Assembly (NCBI RefSeq): GCF_004777465.1
Contig: NZ_CP038462.1
Span: 372,001 to 436,000 of the forward strand
DNA: 64,000 nt
Direction of reading: 5' to 3'
Source: Nocardioides daphniae
Lineage (GTDB): Bacteria; Actinomycetota; Actinomycetes; Propionibacteriales; Nocardioidaceae
Shown piece by piece: positions 46,598-58,316 of the stretch. The notes beneath the pieces were generated by a model. It searched no databases. It worked only from the letters and a program-made list of their open reading frames with translations, and was not told where the DNA came from. A program made the translations under genes and the position numbers. Position 1 is the first letter of the stretch, and each line of letters starts with the position of its first letter.

Positions 46598-48151
46598 TCA
46601 GCAGCCGCCGTACGCCTTGCCCTTCTTGAGGGCGATCTTGCTGGTCGGGCGCTCGCCGTACTTCAGCGAGTAGCTGCGGGCCCAGTCGAGCTGGCCCTTG
46701 GCGCTGTCCATGGTCCTGTTGCCGTCGCCGACGAAGGTGAGGCGCAGGGTCATCGGGCCCTTGGGCAGCGCGGCCTTGTCGCGCACGGTGCCGACCGGGT
46801 TGCCGTTGACGAACCAGGTGATGTGCTTCTGGGTGACCTGCACGGCGACCGACACGGCACCGGAGGGGAACTTGCCGATCGTGCGGCCCCACTTGGTGCC
46901 CTTGGCGTTGCGGACACCGAAGGTGAAGGGCGAGTTGGGGCCCTTCGACTCGCCGAGGATGATGCTGGCCGTGCCGCAGGCGCGGGAGGCCTGGGCGACC
47001 GGGACGAGCTCGTAGCGCATCTTGTACTTGCGGCCCTTGCGGGAGTTCTGCGTCGTCACGCCACGGACCTCCCAGCGGCCCCAGCGGTCGGAGGCGCCGT
47101 TGAGGGTCGCGGTCGTGGTGCCGTAGGTGCCGTCGGGCGCGCTGGCGTAGCCGTCGCTGGCGAAGAGCATGCCGCCGTTGCGCGTGGTCACGCGGCCGGT
47201 GCCGGTGCTGGCCTCGCTCCAGGTGCCCTTCGACTTGGTGCCGAGCAGCGGCGGCGAGGAGAGCGACTCGCCGAACTCCCACTCGTAGCGGAAGCGCGGG
47301 TCGCGGCCCCAGCCGTAGCGGGACCAGGCGTGCTGGCGGCTGCCGCCGTGCGATCCGCCGGCGGTCGGTACGCCCGGGGCGAGGCCCGCGGCGACGGCCG
47401 AGGCGGCGACGGTGGCGCGGCGGTGCGGGAAGGTGCCCTCCTTGATGCGGGACGCCTTGGAGGTGACCCGGTGCGGGAAGGAGGCGTGCCAGCCGATGGC
47501 GTCGCCGTTGAGGGTCCACTCTGAGAGGCGGACGCGGTAGAAGTCGCCGACCGCGCGGTGCGTGGTGGTGAAGGTGGCCAGGCCGTAGGCGTCGGAGGTC
47601 GCGGTGGCGACGTCCTGCCAGCTCGTGGGGGAGACGCGACGCTGCAGCGTCATCGCGCGGCCGGCGAGCACGGCCGACGGGAGGTCGCGGTAGCCGGTGT
47701 AGGCGCGGCCCACGGTGTCGGCGAGGAAGGTGAGCTGGCCACCGACCCTGGCGTCGGAGGTCTGGGTGAGGATGACTTCCTGGGCGCGGGCGCTGGTGTC
47801 GCGCGCCGGGCTGGCGTAGTTGCCGGCCTTGACGCGGTACTTGAGTCCCCACATCGCCGAGGCGGGGGCCTGGACGGCGAAGGAGCCGTCGGCGTTGGTG
47901 TAGCCGTTGGTGCCCGGCACGTCGATCCAGTCGTCGCCGGCGCGGCCCATGTGCCGCTGCACGACGAGGGCCCGGCGGCCCGAGACGCCGACGTGGCCGT
48001 CGAGCGTGAGGCGCGAGCCCCCGACGAACTGGCCGTTGCCGGGCGTGATGGTCAGCGTCGGGTCCGCTGCTTGGGCGGGGGAGGCCTGCAGCAGGGTCGC
48101 GGACAGCACGGCTGCCGCGACGGTCGAGGTGATGCGGAGGACGGTCTTCAC
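46598..48151 (-). CDS. Secreted protein with glycoside-hydrolase-16/LamG-like jelly-roll domain
   Basis: 517 residues from the GTG at 48151. Signal peptide 1-29 (LRITSTVAAAVLSATLLQAS, cleaved after PAQAA). Residues about 30-215 are Ig-like repeats (TITPGNGQFVGGSRLTLDGH, GGQLTFLADTVGRAYTGYRD). The C-terminal domain (about 285-505) looks like a concanavalin-type jelly roll: YEWEFGESLSSPPLLGTKS, RWEVRGVTTQNSRKGRKYK, QVTQKHITWFVNGNPVGTV. I cannot find the GH16 catalytic E-x-D-x-x-E, so it may bind rather than cleave glycans. A palindrome CCAAATTTGG lies 53 bases upstream. The frame stays open antisense through clpB, which is chance. Confidence 0.75.
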   Translation of the reverse strand: MKTVLRITSTVAAAVLSATLLQASPAQAADPTLTITPGNGQFVGGSRLTLDGHVGVSGRRALVVQRHMGRAGDDWIDVPGTNGYTNADGSFAVQAPASAMWGLKYRVKAGNYASPARDTSARAQEVILTQTSDARVGGQLTFLADTVGRAYTGYRDLPSAVLAGRAMTLQRRVSPTSWQDVATATSDAYGLATFTTTHRAVGDFYRVRLSEWTLNGDAIGWHASFPHRVTSKASRIKEGTFPHRRATVAASAVAAGLAPGVPTAGGSHGGSRQHAWSRYGWGRDPRFRYEWEFGESLSSPPLLGTKSKGTWSEASTGTGRVTTRNGGMLFASDGYASAPDGTYGTTTATLNGASDRWGRWEVRGVTTQNSRKGRKYKMRYELVPVAQASRACGTASIILGESKGPNSPFTFGVRNAKGTKWGRTIGKFPSGAVSVAVQVTQKHITWFVNGNPVGTVRDKAALPKGPMTLRLTFVGDGNRTMDSAKGQLDWARSYSLKYGERPTSKIALKKGKAYGGC

Positions 48152-48262
48152 GTGGGGGGTCCGTTTCCCTGTTTCGAGAGGTGCGGTCCTCTCCAGAGTA
48201 GGACCAAATTTGGGTATGTACTCCATTTTGATGAAGAACAAGTGACCTGCAGCACGCCACTG

Positions 48263-48285
48263 AGTTGAGTGGAACAGACTCAACT
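48263..48285. promoter_or_regulatory. HspR operator (HAIR-type) upstream of clpB
   Basis: AGTTGAGT-N7-ACTCAACT, arms identical to the dnaK copy, with a different spacer (GGAACAG). It ends 112 bases before the clpB GTG, in the gap shared with the divergent secreted-protein gene. Links clpB to HspR, as known in Streptomyces. Confidence 0.85.
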
Positions 48286-48397
48286 TTTCTGACGTTGAGA
48301 TGTGTGGGCCGCAAGGACGGTCCACAGTCCTCGCCACGGCTCGCGGGTGCGGGAGACTGCCACCAGATCCCCCGCCGGGACGACACAGGAGGACACC

Positions 48398-50998
<2,601 letters not shown>

Positions 50999-51024
50999 GG
51001 GCGTACGCCTGGCTGGTGGGCAGG

Positions 51025-51069
51025 CCCCCTGCGGAGATGAACGGTCGTTCGATCATTCTCTGCAGGGGG
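51025..51069 (+). terminator. Hairpin terminator after clpB
   Basis: CCCCCTGCGGAGA (51025-51037) pairs with TCTCTGCAGGGGG (51057-51069) with one mismatch and a 19-base loop, 27 bases past the clpB stop. Confidence 0.65.
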
Positions 51070-51137
51070 TCGACCCCGGTCCGGGGCGCGGCCTGCGGCC
51101 GTCCGGCCGAGTTGGCTCCCCATGATGGAATGACCGC

Positions 51138-52352
51138 GTGAGCAAGCCAGAAGCACTGCCCCGTCCGCCCCAGGTGACCATGCTGGGTTGGATGATCCTC
51201 GTCGGGTCCGTCTTCGTGGTGGTCAACATCTTCGAGACCCTGACGGGCCTCCGCTCCCTCGAGACCCGCGAGATGGTCGAGGACTACCTCGGCTCGGGGC
51301 CGGGCGCCGACCTCGGCTGGAGCGTCGAGACCGGTCTCGGCGCGCTGCGGATCACCGCGATGGTCGCCGCGGTGGCGGCAGCCGCCTCGGCGGTGCTCGG
51401 CTGGTTCGTGCTCAAGCGCAACACCGGGGCCCGGATCGCGCTCACGGTGCTCGCCGTGCCCCTCTTCCTCGCCGGCGTCGTGGCCGGCGGCTTCATGTCG
51501 TCGCTGGTCGCTGCCTCCATCGCACTGCTGTGGATGCAGCCGTCGCGCAACTGGTTCAACGGGATCGCGCCGCCGCCCCCGACCCCGCTGGGTCGCGACG
51601 ACTCCGGCGCCCGCAACCCCTTCGCCCCCCGGGAGGAGGGGCCGCGTACGCCGCAGGTCACCGGCGCTCCTGACGAGCCGACCGACGCCCGCCCGGTCGA
51701 CGGCTTCGGCGACCGCCCCACCTGGGGTGCCCCGGTCGACCGGCCGGCCGAGCAGCCGGCACCGCCCGCCGCACCGACCAGCCCCTACGGACACGCGCCC
51801 GGCACGCCCTACGGCGCCCCCGTGGCCACGGCTCCGCAGCAGCAGCCGCAGTACGGGCAGCCGCAGTACGGCCAGCAGCAGTGGGGCCCGCAGCCGCCGG
51901 CAGGCAAGCGTCCCGCGGCCGCCCTCTGGGCCGCCCTGCTCACCTGGCTCTTCGCCGGCTTCGCCTTCGTCTCGTCGGCCTTCGCCGTGGTGGCCCTGAT
52001 GGTCAACCCCAGCCAGATGGATGCCGAGATCGACCAGGTCCTCAAGGACGTCGAGGGCCAGCAGGGCGCCGAGGCCATCACCTCGGACATGCTGATCGGC
52101 ACGATGATCGTCTTCGGCGTTGGTCTGGCGATCTTCAGCCTGGTCGCGATGCTGGCCGCCGGGCTCGTCCTGGCCCGCCGCAAGCAGGGCGCGATCATCC
52201 TGATGATCACCTCGGCCTTCACCGCCGCCTTCTGCGTGCTCGGCACCCTCGCCGCCGCCCAGGTGCTCCTGCTGCCCCCGGGCCTGGCCGCGATCGCCGT
52301 CCTGGTGCTGCTGCGACGCCCCGAGGTGCGCGCCTGGCTCGGCAACCGCTGA
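51138..52352 (+). CDS. Membrane protein with Pro/Gln/Tyr-rich linker
   Basis: 404 residues, GTG start. Three or four helices in residues 15-140 (MILVGSVFVVVNIFETLTG, IALTVLAVPLFLAGVVAGGF), a long low-complexity linker at about 145-260 with repeats PQYGQPQYGQQQWGPQ, then three further helices (LLTWLFAGFAFVSSAFAVVA to VLLLPPGLAAIAVLVLL). It ends with RRPEVRAWLGNR. Not a named family; similar proteins with Pro/Gln/Tyr linkers are common in Nocardioides-type genomes. No operon partner. Confidence 0.65.
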   Translation: MSKPEALPRPPQVTMLGWMILVGSVFVVVNIFETLTGLRSLETREMVEDYLGSGPGADLGWSVETGLGALRITAMVAAVAAAASAVLGWFVLKRNTGARIALTVLAVPLFLAGVVAGGFMSSLVAASIALLWMQPSRNWFNGIAPPPPTPLGRDDSGARNPFAPREEGPRTPQVTGAPDEPTDARPVDGFGDRPTWGAPVDRPAEQPAPPAAPTSPYGHAPGTPYGAPVATAPQQQPQYGQPQYGQQQWGPQPPAGKRPAAALWAALLTWLFAGFAFVSSAFAVVALMVNPSQMDAEIDQVLKDVEGQQGAEAITSDMLIGTMIVFGVGLAIFSLVAMLAAGLVLARRKQGAIILMITSAFTAAFCVLGTLAAAQVLLLPPGLAAIAVLVLLRRPEVRAWLGNR

Positions 52353-52412
52353 GTCGCTGACGGGGGACCGCCCCGGTCGCTACGGTGGCGGCTCCGCACC
52401 TGAGGAGTCCCC

Positions 52413-53681
52413 ATGAAGCGCAGCCGCCCCCTGCTCGCGGCCACCGTGGTCGCGCTCGCGACCTCGCTGGCGGCCTCCGGCTGCAGCCAGGTCGTGGACC
52501 TCTTCACCGGGGACGACCCGGTCTTCGACTCGGCCCTCCCGGCCGACGAGCGCGAGGTCCCGGGGCCGGCGTACGTCCTCGACGCCGACCGAGCCCGCCT
52601 CGCCACCCCGAGCGGGTCGGTCACCCTGGGCGCCCTCTCGGCCGGCGCCTGGACCCGCGACGGCCACTTCCTCGCGGTGGGGGCTGACGACCTCCGGCTG
52701 GTCGCCCCGACCGGTCGTGTGGTCCGCACCGTCGAGCGTGACCCCGCGGACCCCGAGCTGGGCGACCTGCGCTGGGACAGCTTCTCGCTCACGCCCAACG
52801 CTGCGTCCTTCCTCTCGTACGCCGCCCCCTTGCGCATCGAGCTCTACGCGCCCGACCTCACCGGGCACCGCGTCATCGACGTCCCGGCGGACGCGATCGC
52901 GACCGACCAGCTCGACCCCGGCTCCGTCTCCGACGCCGAGCTGCACCTGCACGGCGACCCGATCACGCTCGACGGGGTCACCTGGGTCGAGTGGAGCATC
53001 AACTCCGAGGACGACACCAAGACCGACCACGGCGTCCTGCGCATCACCGGCGAGGGTGAGGACCTCGAGGTCACTGAGGTGCTCCGCAACGAGCCGGTCG
53101 TGCGGCTCCTGCCCGCCCACGACGGCTCCGCGCTGCTGGTGCTGCGCCAGCGCAACGGCAGCAATGAGGACTGCGGTGGTTGCGTGGTCGAGCAGGACCT
53201 CGTCGAGCTCGACCCGGCCACCGGCGAGGTCGCCGCCGAGTACGGGATGCCGCCCGGCTACGACAGACACTGGCGGGTCGACGCCGTCGACAAGGTCGGC
53301 GACACGGTCGCCGTGCGGTTCGAGCGCCGCATCCGTGAGGTCGAGGAGGACCTCGCCGACGACGACGTCGAGGACCAGGACGTCCACGAGCTGCAGCTGT
53401 GGACGTACGACGGCGAGTGGACCCACGTCCAGGCGCAGGACGGCACGGCGGTGCGGTGGCTCGAGGGGGGTGCGCTGGTGCGCACCGTGCTGCCCGGGGC
53501 GGGGCGCTCCGAGGCCGGCGCCTACCGGTTGCACTGGCTCCCCGACGGGGTGGAGACCGTCGACGACGCGGGCGCGGAGCTGCTCTTCGACGGCCGCTCC
53601 GACCGCCGGTGCGAGCGCTTCGAGGAGCGCAGCTGGTGCCCCGCGGCGATCACGCCCGGGACGCTGCTGCCGCGAGGATGA
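52413..53681 (+). CDS. Putative lipoprotein with beta-propeller-like domain
   Basis: 422 residues. Signal peptide with lipobox LAASGC at about residue 24 (LLAATVVALATSLAASGCSQ), so the mature protein should be lipid-anchored outside. The rest is a series of beta-rich segments of 40-50 residues with Trp/Asp motifs (LDADRARLATPSGSVTLGAL, FSLTPNAASFLSYAAPLRIE, LWTYDGEWTHVQAQDGTAV), suggesting a WD40/TolB-like propeller. Two Cys pairs occur (NEDCGGCVVEQD, DRRCERFEERSWC). No named function; a sensor or scaffold is possible. Confidence 0.7.
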   Translation: MKRSRPLLAATVVALATSLAASGCSQVVDLFTGDDPVFDSALPADEREVPGPAYVLDADRARLATPSGSVTLGALSAGAWTRDGHFLAVGADDLRLVAPTGRVVRTVERDPADPELGDLRWDSFSLTPNAASFLSYAAPLRIELYAPDLTGHRVIDVPADAIATDQLDPGSVSDAELHLHGDPITLDGVTWVEWSINSEDDTKTDHGVLRITGEGEDLEVTEVLRNEPVVRLLPAHDGSALLVLRQRNGSNEDCGGCVVEQDLVELDPATGEVAAEYGMPPGYDRHWRVDAVDKVGDTVAVRFERRIREVEEDLADDDVEDQDVHELQLWTYDGEWTHVQAQDGTAVRWLEGGALVRTVLPGAGRSEAGAYRLHWLPDGVETVDDAGAELLFDGRSDRRCERFEERSWCPAAITPGTLLPRG

Positions 53682-53685
53682 GGTA

Positions 53686-53708
53686 GGCGGCGCCCGGTCG
53701 GCGCCGCC
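53686..53708. terminator. Hairpin terminator between convergent genes
   Basis: GGCGGCGCC pairs perfectly with GGCGCCGCC across a five-base loop, just after the lipoprotein stop and upstream of the convergent aminotransferase end. Confidence 0.6.
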
Positions 53709-53819
53709 CACGGCGATCCCCCTGTTTGGGTGATTCGTCGGCTCGTCCTGGCTGCCTACTCTTCTCGCGCCGAGGTGGGCCCGGCGTTCGGGGGAAGCCG
53801 GACCTGCCTCCGGCTGCGG

Positions 53820-54986
53820 TCAGGCGCGCAGGTCGGCGGCGCCCAGCCGCCGTAGCCCCTCCTCGAGGACGCTCTCCTGCTTGCAGAACGCCCACCTCAC
53901 CAGGTGACGGCCGGCCTCGACGTCGTCGTGGAAGACGCTCGTCGGGATCGCCACCACCCCAGCCCGCTCGGGCAGCGCCTCGCAGAAGGCCATGCCGTCG
54001 GCCCAGCCCAGGCCGGAGACGTCCGAGAGCGCGAAGTAGGTGCCCTGCGGCATGTAGGTCTCGATCCCGAGCCCGTTGAGCCCGGCGACGAGGTGGTCGC
54101 GGCGCGCACGCAACGACGTACGCAGTGTGGCCGGGAAGTCGTCCGCCTCGTCGAGCGCGACGGCCGCGGCAGGCTGCAACGGCGCACCGGAGGTGTAGGT
54201 GAGCCACTGCTTGGCCGTGGTCAGCGCGGTGACCAGGTGCTCGGGACCGGTGGCCCAGCCGATCTTCCAGCCGGTCAGCGACCACGACTTGCCCAGGCTC
54301 GACAGGGTCAGCGTGCGCTCGGCCATCCCCGGCAGGGTGCAGAGCGGGACGTGCTCGGCGGCGACGTCGAGCACCAGGTGCTCGTAGACCTCGTCGGTGA
54401 CCACGACCAGGTCGTGGGCGATCGCCACCTCGGCGACCACGTCGAGCTCGGCGCGGGTCAGCACCGTGCCGGTCGGGTTGTGCGGGGTGTTGAGCAGGAT
54501 GAGCCTGGTCCGCGGCGTGACCGCGGCCCGCAGCGCCTCGGCGTCGAGCCGGAAGTCGGGGGCGCGCAGGGTGACCGGTCGGCGTACGCCCCCGGCCATC
54601 TGGATCATCGCGACGTAGGAGTCGTAGTAGGGCTCGAGCACGACGACCTCGTCGCCCGGGTCGACCAGCGCGAGCAGTGCGGCGGCGATCCCCTCGGTCG
54701 CACCGGTGGTGACGACGACCTCGCTGGCGGGGTCGAGGGTGATCCCGTAGTGGCGCCACTGGTGGGCGGCGACCGCCTCGCGCAGTGCCGGGATGCCGAT
54801 GCCGGGGGCGTACTGGTTCTGCCCCGCCATCAGGGCGCGCTCGGCGGCGTGCAGCGCCAGCGCCGGGCCGTCGACGTCAGGCGCGCCCTGGCCGAGGTTG
54901 ACCGAGCCGCTCCGGGTGGCGAGGGCCGACATCCGGGCGAAGATCGTCTCGCCGATGCCGGCGATGCGGGACGCGGGAGGACGCAT
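53820..54986 (-). CDS. Class I/II PLP aminotransferase (DapC / kynurenine-aminotransferase type)
   Basis: 388 residues. VNLGQGAPDVDGPALALHAA and NQYAPGIGIPALREAVAAHQ at the N-terminus, LVDPGDEVVVLEPYYDSYVA, LNTPHNPTGTVLTRAELDV (conserved Asn-Pro), DEVYEHLVLD and SSLGKSWSLTGWKIGWATG (PLP lysine) fit the I-gamma subgroup that includes N-succinyl-diaminopimelate and kynurenine/glutamine aminotransferases. The substrate cannot be fixed by sequence. Divergent from pyrE with a 92-base gap. Confidence 0.85.
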   Translation of the reverse strand: MRPPASRIAGIGETIFARMSALATRSGSVNLGQGAPDVDGPALALHAAERALMAGQNQYAPGIGIPALREAVAAHQWRHYGITLDPASEVVVTTGATEGIAAALLALVDPGDEVVVLEPYYDSYVAMIQMAGGVRRPVTLRAPDFRLDAEALRAAVTPRTRLILLNTPHNPTGTVLTRAELDVVAEVAIAHDLVVVTDEVYEHLVLDVAAEHVPLCTLPGMAERTLTLSSLGKSWSLTGWKIGWATGPEHLVTALTTAKQWLTYTSGAPLQPAAAVALDEADDFPATLRTSLRARRDHLVAGLNGLGIETYMPQGTYFALSDVSGLGWADGMAFCEALPERAGVVAIPTSVFHDDVEAGRHLVRWAFCKQESVLEEGLRRLGAADLRA

Positions 54987-55078
54987 GGCAGCGAGCGTAG
55001 CGCCGGCGGGCGAACGGCCGGGTCCGTCGCGGGACCGGCCGCCCGGCGCCGTCGGCGGGGTCTGGGATGATCAGGGCC

Positions 55079-55633
55079 ATGTCTGACGCCACGCACCCCA
55101 CCGACCCGACGCTCGCCGCCGACATCGACGCCTGCTGCCGCCTGAGCGGCGAGTTCACGCTCCGCTCCGGCCAGGTCTCCCACGAGTACTTCGACAAGTA
55201 CCTCTTCGAGTCCGACCCGGCGCTGCTCGCCCGGGTCGCCGACCAGATGGTCGCGCTGGTGCCCGAGGGCACCGAGCTGCTCGGTGGCCTCGAGCTGGGC
55301 GGCGTGCCGATCGCCACCGCGCTGAGTGCCCGCACGCTGCACCCGACGCTCTTCGTCCGCAAGAAGGCGAAGGAGTACGGCACCTGCAAGCTCGCCGAGG
55401 GCCCGGACGTGGCCGGCAGGCGCATCACGCTGGTCGAGGACGTCATCACCACCGGCGGTGCCGTGCGTGACGCCGTGCGCGAGTTGCGCGCTGCAGGCGC
55501 TGTGGTCGAGGTCGTCATCTGCGCGATCGACCGCTCGCCCGAGGGCGAGAACCCGCTGGCCGACGTGGGCCTCGAGGTGCGCCCTGTGCTGACCAAGGCC
55601 GACCTGGACGCTGCGCGGGCTGCCGCCTCCTGA
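55079..55633 (+). CDS. pyrE: Orotate phosphoribosyltransferase
   Basis: 184 residues from the ATG at 55079 (MSDATHPTDPTLAADIDACC); an ATG four codons upstream is in frame. Converts orotate and PRPP to OMP in pyrimidine synthesis. FTLRSGQVSHEYFDKYLFES near the N-terminus, LLGGLELGGVPIATALSA and the PRPP motif ITLVEDVITTGGAVRDAVRE are diagnostic. Followed immediately by the dispersed hairpin repeat. Confidence 0.93.
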   Translation: MSDATHPTDPTLAADIDACCRLSGEFTLRSGQVSHEYFDKYLFESDPALLARVADQMVALVPEGTELLGGLELGGVPIATALSARTLHPTLFVRKKAKEYGTCKLAEGPDVAGRRITLVEDVITTGGAVRDAVRELRAAGAVVEVVICAIDRSPEGENPLADVGLEVRPVLTKADLDAARAAAS

Positions 55634-55640
55634 CGCCCCT

Positions 55641-55707
55641 GACGCAACTGTCGGGTTGATGGATGGAGTCGCCGAGCGAGCCCTCATCAACCCGACAGTT
55701 CTGCGTC
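55641..55707. repeat. Stable intergenic hairpin after pyrE (dispersed palindrome, copy B)
   Basis: Left arm 55641-55661 and right arm 55685-55707 pair over 21 bases with a two-base bulge and a 23-base loop. The core AACTGTCGGGTTGATG resembles AACTGCGGAGTTGATG of the grpE-dnaJ hairpin. Lies between convergent pyrE and the DedA gene, so it can also serve as a terminator. Confidence 0.65.
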
Positions 55708-55721
55708 GTGGGGGTGTGTCG

Positions 55722-56498
55722 TCAGTGGCGGTGGCGCCGCTCGCCGTCGACGTCCTGACCCATGATGTCGCGGTCGGGGCCACCGTCCTGCGGGCCGATC
55801 TCGGCGCCGGGGGCGTTGGTCCGACGGTGGCGGACCCACTCCCACGCCATCGGGATGAGCGAGAAGGCGATGATCGCGAAGATCGCGTAGTCGATGTTCT
55901 CGCCGAGCGCCGGGAAGACGGTGCCCAGGAGCGCGCCGAGCAGGGTGATCGAGACGACCCAGGCGACTGCGCCGACCATGCTCCACTTGAAGAAGCGGCC
56001 GCGGTCCATCTGGGTGACGCCGGCGACGACGGTGATGTACGTGCGTACGAACGGCACGAAGCGGCCGATCACCAGGGCCTTGTTGCCGTGCTTGTCGAAG
56101 AAGGCAGTGGTCTGGTCGAAGTACTTGCGCTTGAGGACCTTGCCGTCACGCTCGTAGAGCGGCGGCCCGATCTTGCGCCCGATCTCGTAGCCTGCCACGT
56201 TGCCGCCGAAGCCGGCGACGACGAAGAGCGCCATCCCGATCACCAGCTCCAGCCACACCGGGCCGGGGAAGATGTCGATCCCGGTGTCGGGGTGGGCCAG
56301 GAAGATGCCCATCGCGAAGAGCAGCGAGTCACCGGGCAGGAACGGGAAGAAGAGCCCGCACTCCACGAAGATGATGAGCAGGCTCAGCCAGAAGAGCTCG
56401 GCCCCGAACTGCGACAGCAGCCACTCGGGATCCATCCACTTCATCCCGAACAGCATCGGTTCGAGCATGACGGACTGCAGGTGATGAAGGGGGCTCAC
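55722..56498 (-). CDS. DedA-family membrane protein
   Basis: 258 residues, five or six helices. PFLPGDSLLFAMGIFLA is the family's amphipathic re-entrant segment, VAGFGGNVAGYEIGRKIG and RFVPFVRTYITVVAGVTQMD carry the conserved Gly and Arg residues, and SMVGAVAWVVSITLLGALL follows. DedA proteins are membrane transporters, some of them undecaprenyl-phosphate flippases needed for envelope balance. C-terminal tail of about 40 charged residues. Divergent from the TrmH-type gene with 37 bases between. Confidence 0.9.
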   Translation of the reverse strand: MSPLHHLQSVMLEPMLFGMKWMDPEWLLSQFGAELFWLSLLIIFVECGLFFPFLPGDSLLFAMGIFLAHPDTGIDIFPGPVWLELVIGMALFVVAGFGGNVAGYEIGRKIGPPLYERDGKVLKRKYFDQTTAFFDKHGNKALVIGRFVPFVRTYITVVAGVTQMDRGRFFKWSMVGAVAWVVSITLLGALLGTVFPALGENIDYAIFAIIAFSLIPMAWEWVRHRRTNAPGAEIGPQDGGPDRDIMGQDVDGERRHRH

Positions 56499-56535
56499 GC
56501 GCGTCAGCGTACTTGTCCCCGCCTAACCTGACGGA

Positions 56536-57249
56536 ATGGACGACACCGTGGACACCGTGGACGTGAGCAGCCAGGAGCGGGCTCCCTACGACCCGATGCC
56601 GCACGGGCAGCCCGAGGTGGGGGTCGGGCCGTGGCCCGGCGGGCGCGAGGAGTGGCCGAACGGCGCGCAGTACGACGTCGAGCTGCTCGAGCACGGCGAC
56701 CGCCGCAACGTCGTCGACCGCTACCGCTACTGGTCGGTGGAGGCGATCGTCGCCGACCTCGACACCCGCCGGCACACCTTCCACGTGGCCATCGAGAACT
56801 GGCAGCACGACTTCAACATCGGCACGATCGTGCGCACGGCCAACGCGTTCCTGGCCGCCGAGGTGCACATCGTCGGCAACCGCCGCTGGAACCGTCGCGG
56901 CGCGATGGTCACCGACCGCTACCAGCACGTGCGGCACCACGAGGACGTGCCGGCCCTGGCTGCGTACCTCCACTCCCTCGAGCAACCGGTGCGGCTGCTG
57001 GGCATCGACAACCTGCCCGGCAGCGCCCACCTCGAGACGATGGAGATGCCCGAGCGGGTCTGCTTCCTCTTCGGGCAGGAGGGCCCGGGGCTCTCCGCGC
57101 AGGCGCACGCGGTGGTCGACGGCACCTTCTCGATCGCCCAGTTCGGCTCGACGCGCTCGATCAACGCGTCGTCGGCGGCCGCCATCGCGATGCATTCGTG
57201 GATCCGGGAGCACGCCGACCTCTCCGGCGAGGACGCCTGGCGCGGCTGA
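56536..57249 (+). CDS. TrmH/SpoU-family RNA 2'-O-methyltransferase
   Basis: 237 residues. An 80-residue N-terminal part precedes the SPOUT domain: motif 1 FNIGTIVRTANAFLAAEVHI, motif 2 VCFLFGQEGPGLSAQAHAV and motif 3 IAQFGSTRSINASSAAAIAM form the knotted SAM site. Arg in motif 1 and Asn in motif 3 are the catalytic residues. Target (tRNA or rRNA ribose) unknown. Confidence 0.85.
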   Translation: MDDTVDTVDVSSQERAPYDPMPHGQPEVGVGPWPGGREEWPNGAQYDVELLEHGDRRNVVDRYRYWSVEAIVADLDTRRHTFHVAIENWQHDFNIGTIVRTANAFLAAEVHIVGNRRWNRRGAMVTDRYQHVRHHEDVPALAAYLHSLEQPVRLLGIDNLPGSAHLETMEMPERVCFLFGQEGPGLSAQAHAVVDGTFSIAQFGSTRSINASSAAAIAMHSWIREHADLSGEDAWRG

Positions 57250-57334
57250 AGCTCCGCTGTGTGACTGCGCCCTGTGACTCCGCTGTGGGCGAACGCCCCT
57301 CCCGGTTGTCAGCGGCTGCCGCCACGATGACGTC

Positions 57335-58316
57335 ATGGACCTCCTCGTGCTCGGTGGCACCCGTTTCGTCGGACGGGCGCTGGTCGCCGACGCCCTGGCG
57401 CGTGGCTGGCGGGTGACGGCGCTGCACCGCGGCGTCACCGGCCGCCTCCCCGACGGTGTCGAGGTGCTGACCGCCGACCGCACCGACGGCGCAGCCCTCG
57501 CGGCGGCCGCCGACGGGCGTACGTGGGACCTCGCCATCGACACCTGGGCGGGGGCGCCGCGGGTGGCCACCGCGACCGCGGCGGCGCTGCAGGGCCGGGT
57601 GGGGCACCTCGGCTACGTCTCGAGCGAGTCGGTCTACGTGTGGGGCGAGCACGTCGACGAGTCGTCCCCGGTGGTCGACTCCGACACGCGGCTCGGCGAC
57701 GAGGCCGCCTACGACGTCGCCAAGCGCGGCTCCGAGCTGGGGATCGTCGCCCACTTCCCGCACGCGGTGCTGGCCCGTGCCGGCCTGATCCTCGGCCCCC
57801 ACGAGGACATCGGCCGCCTGCCGTGGTGGCTGGGCCGGATCGCCGCCGGCGGTGAGGTCGTGGCGCCCGGGCGCCCGGACCGCCCGTTGCAGTCAGTACG
57901 TCGACGCGCGCGACCTCGCTGCCTTCCTCCTCGACGCGGTCGCCGGCGACGTCGCCGGGCCCGTCGACGTGGTCTCCCGCTCGGGCCACGCCACCACGCG
58001 GACGTTGCTTGAGGCCTGCATCGCCGCCACCGGCTCGGATGCGACCCTGCGCTGGGTCGACGAGTCCACGCTCGCTGCGGCCGGGGTGCAGCCGTGGATC
58101 CAGCTGCCCTGCTGGGTGCCCGAGTCGGGGGAGTACGCCGGCTTCCTCGAGGGCGATCCAGCGCGCGCCGCGGCCCTGGGGCTGCGCTGTCGCCCGGTGG
58201 CGGAGACCGTCGCGGACACCTGGGCGTGGATGCAGACCGAGGGCGTGGCGCCGCAACGGCCCGACCGTCCCGTGCACGGTCTGCCGGCCGAGCTGGAGCG
58301 GGAGCTGCTCGGATGA
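57335..58316 (+). CDS. NAD-dependent epimerase/dehydratase-family protein (frameshifted)
   Basis: Restored length about 325 residues. N-terminal Rossmann motif LLVLGGTRFVGRALVADALA, then YVSSESVYVWGEHVDES and AAYDVAKRGSELG (Tyr-x3-Lys). Near 57888 the sequence reads CAGTCAGTAC where CAGTAC is expected: either a four-base CAGT duplication or a two-base loss. It separates GRPDRPLQ from YVDARDLAAFLLDAVAG. The second half continues normally. Similar to short nucleotide-sugar-type epimerases of unknown substrate. The stop overlaps the ATG of the beta-helix gene (ATGA). Confidence 0.8.
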
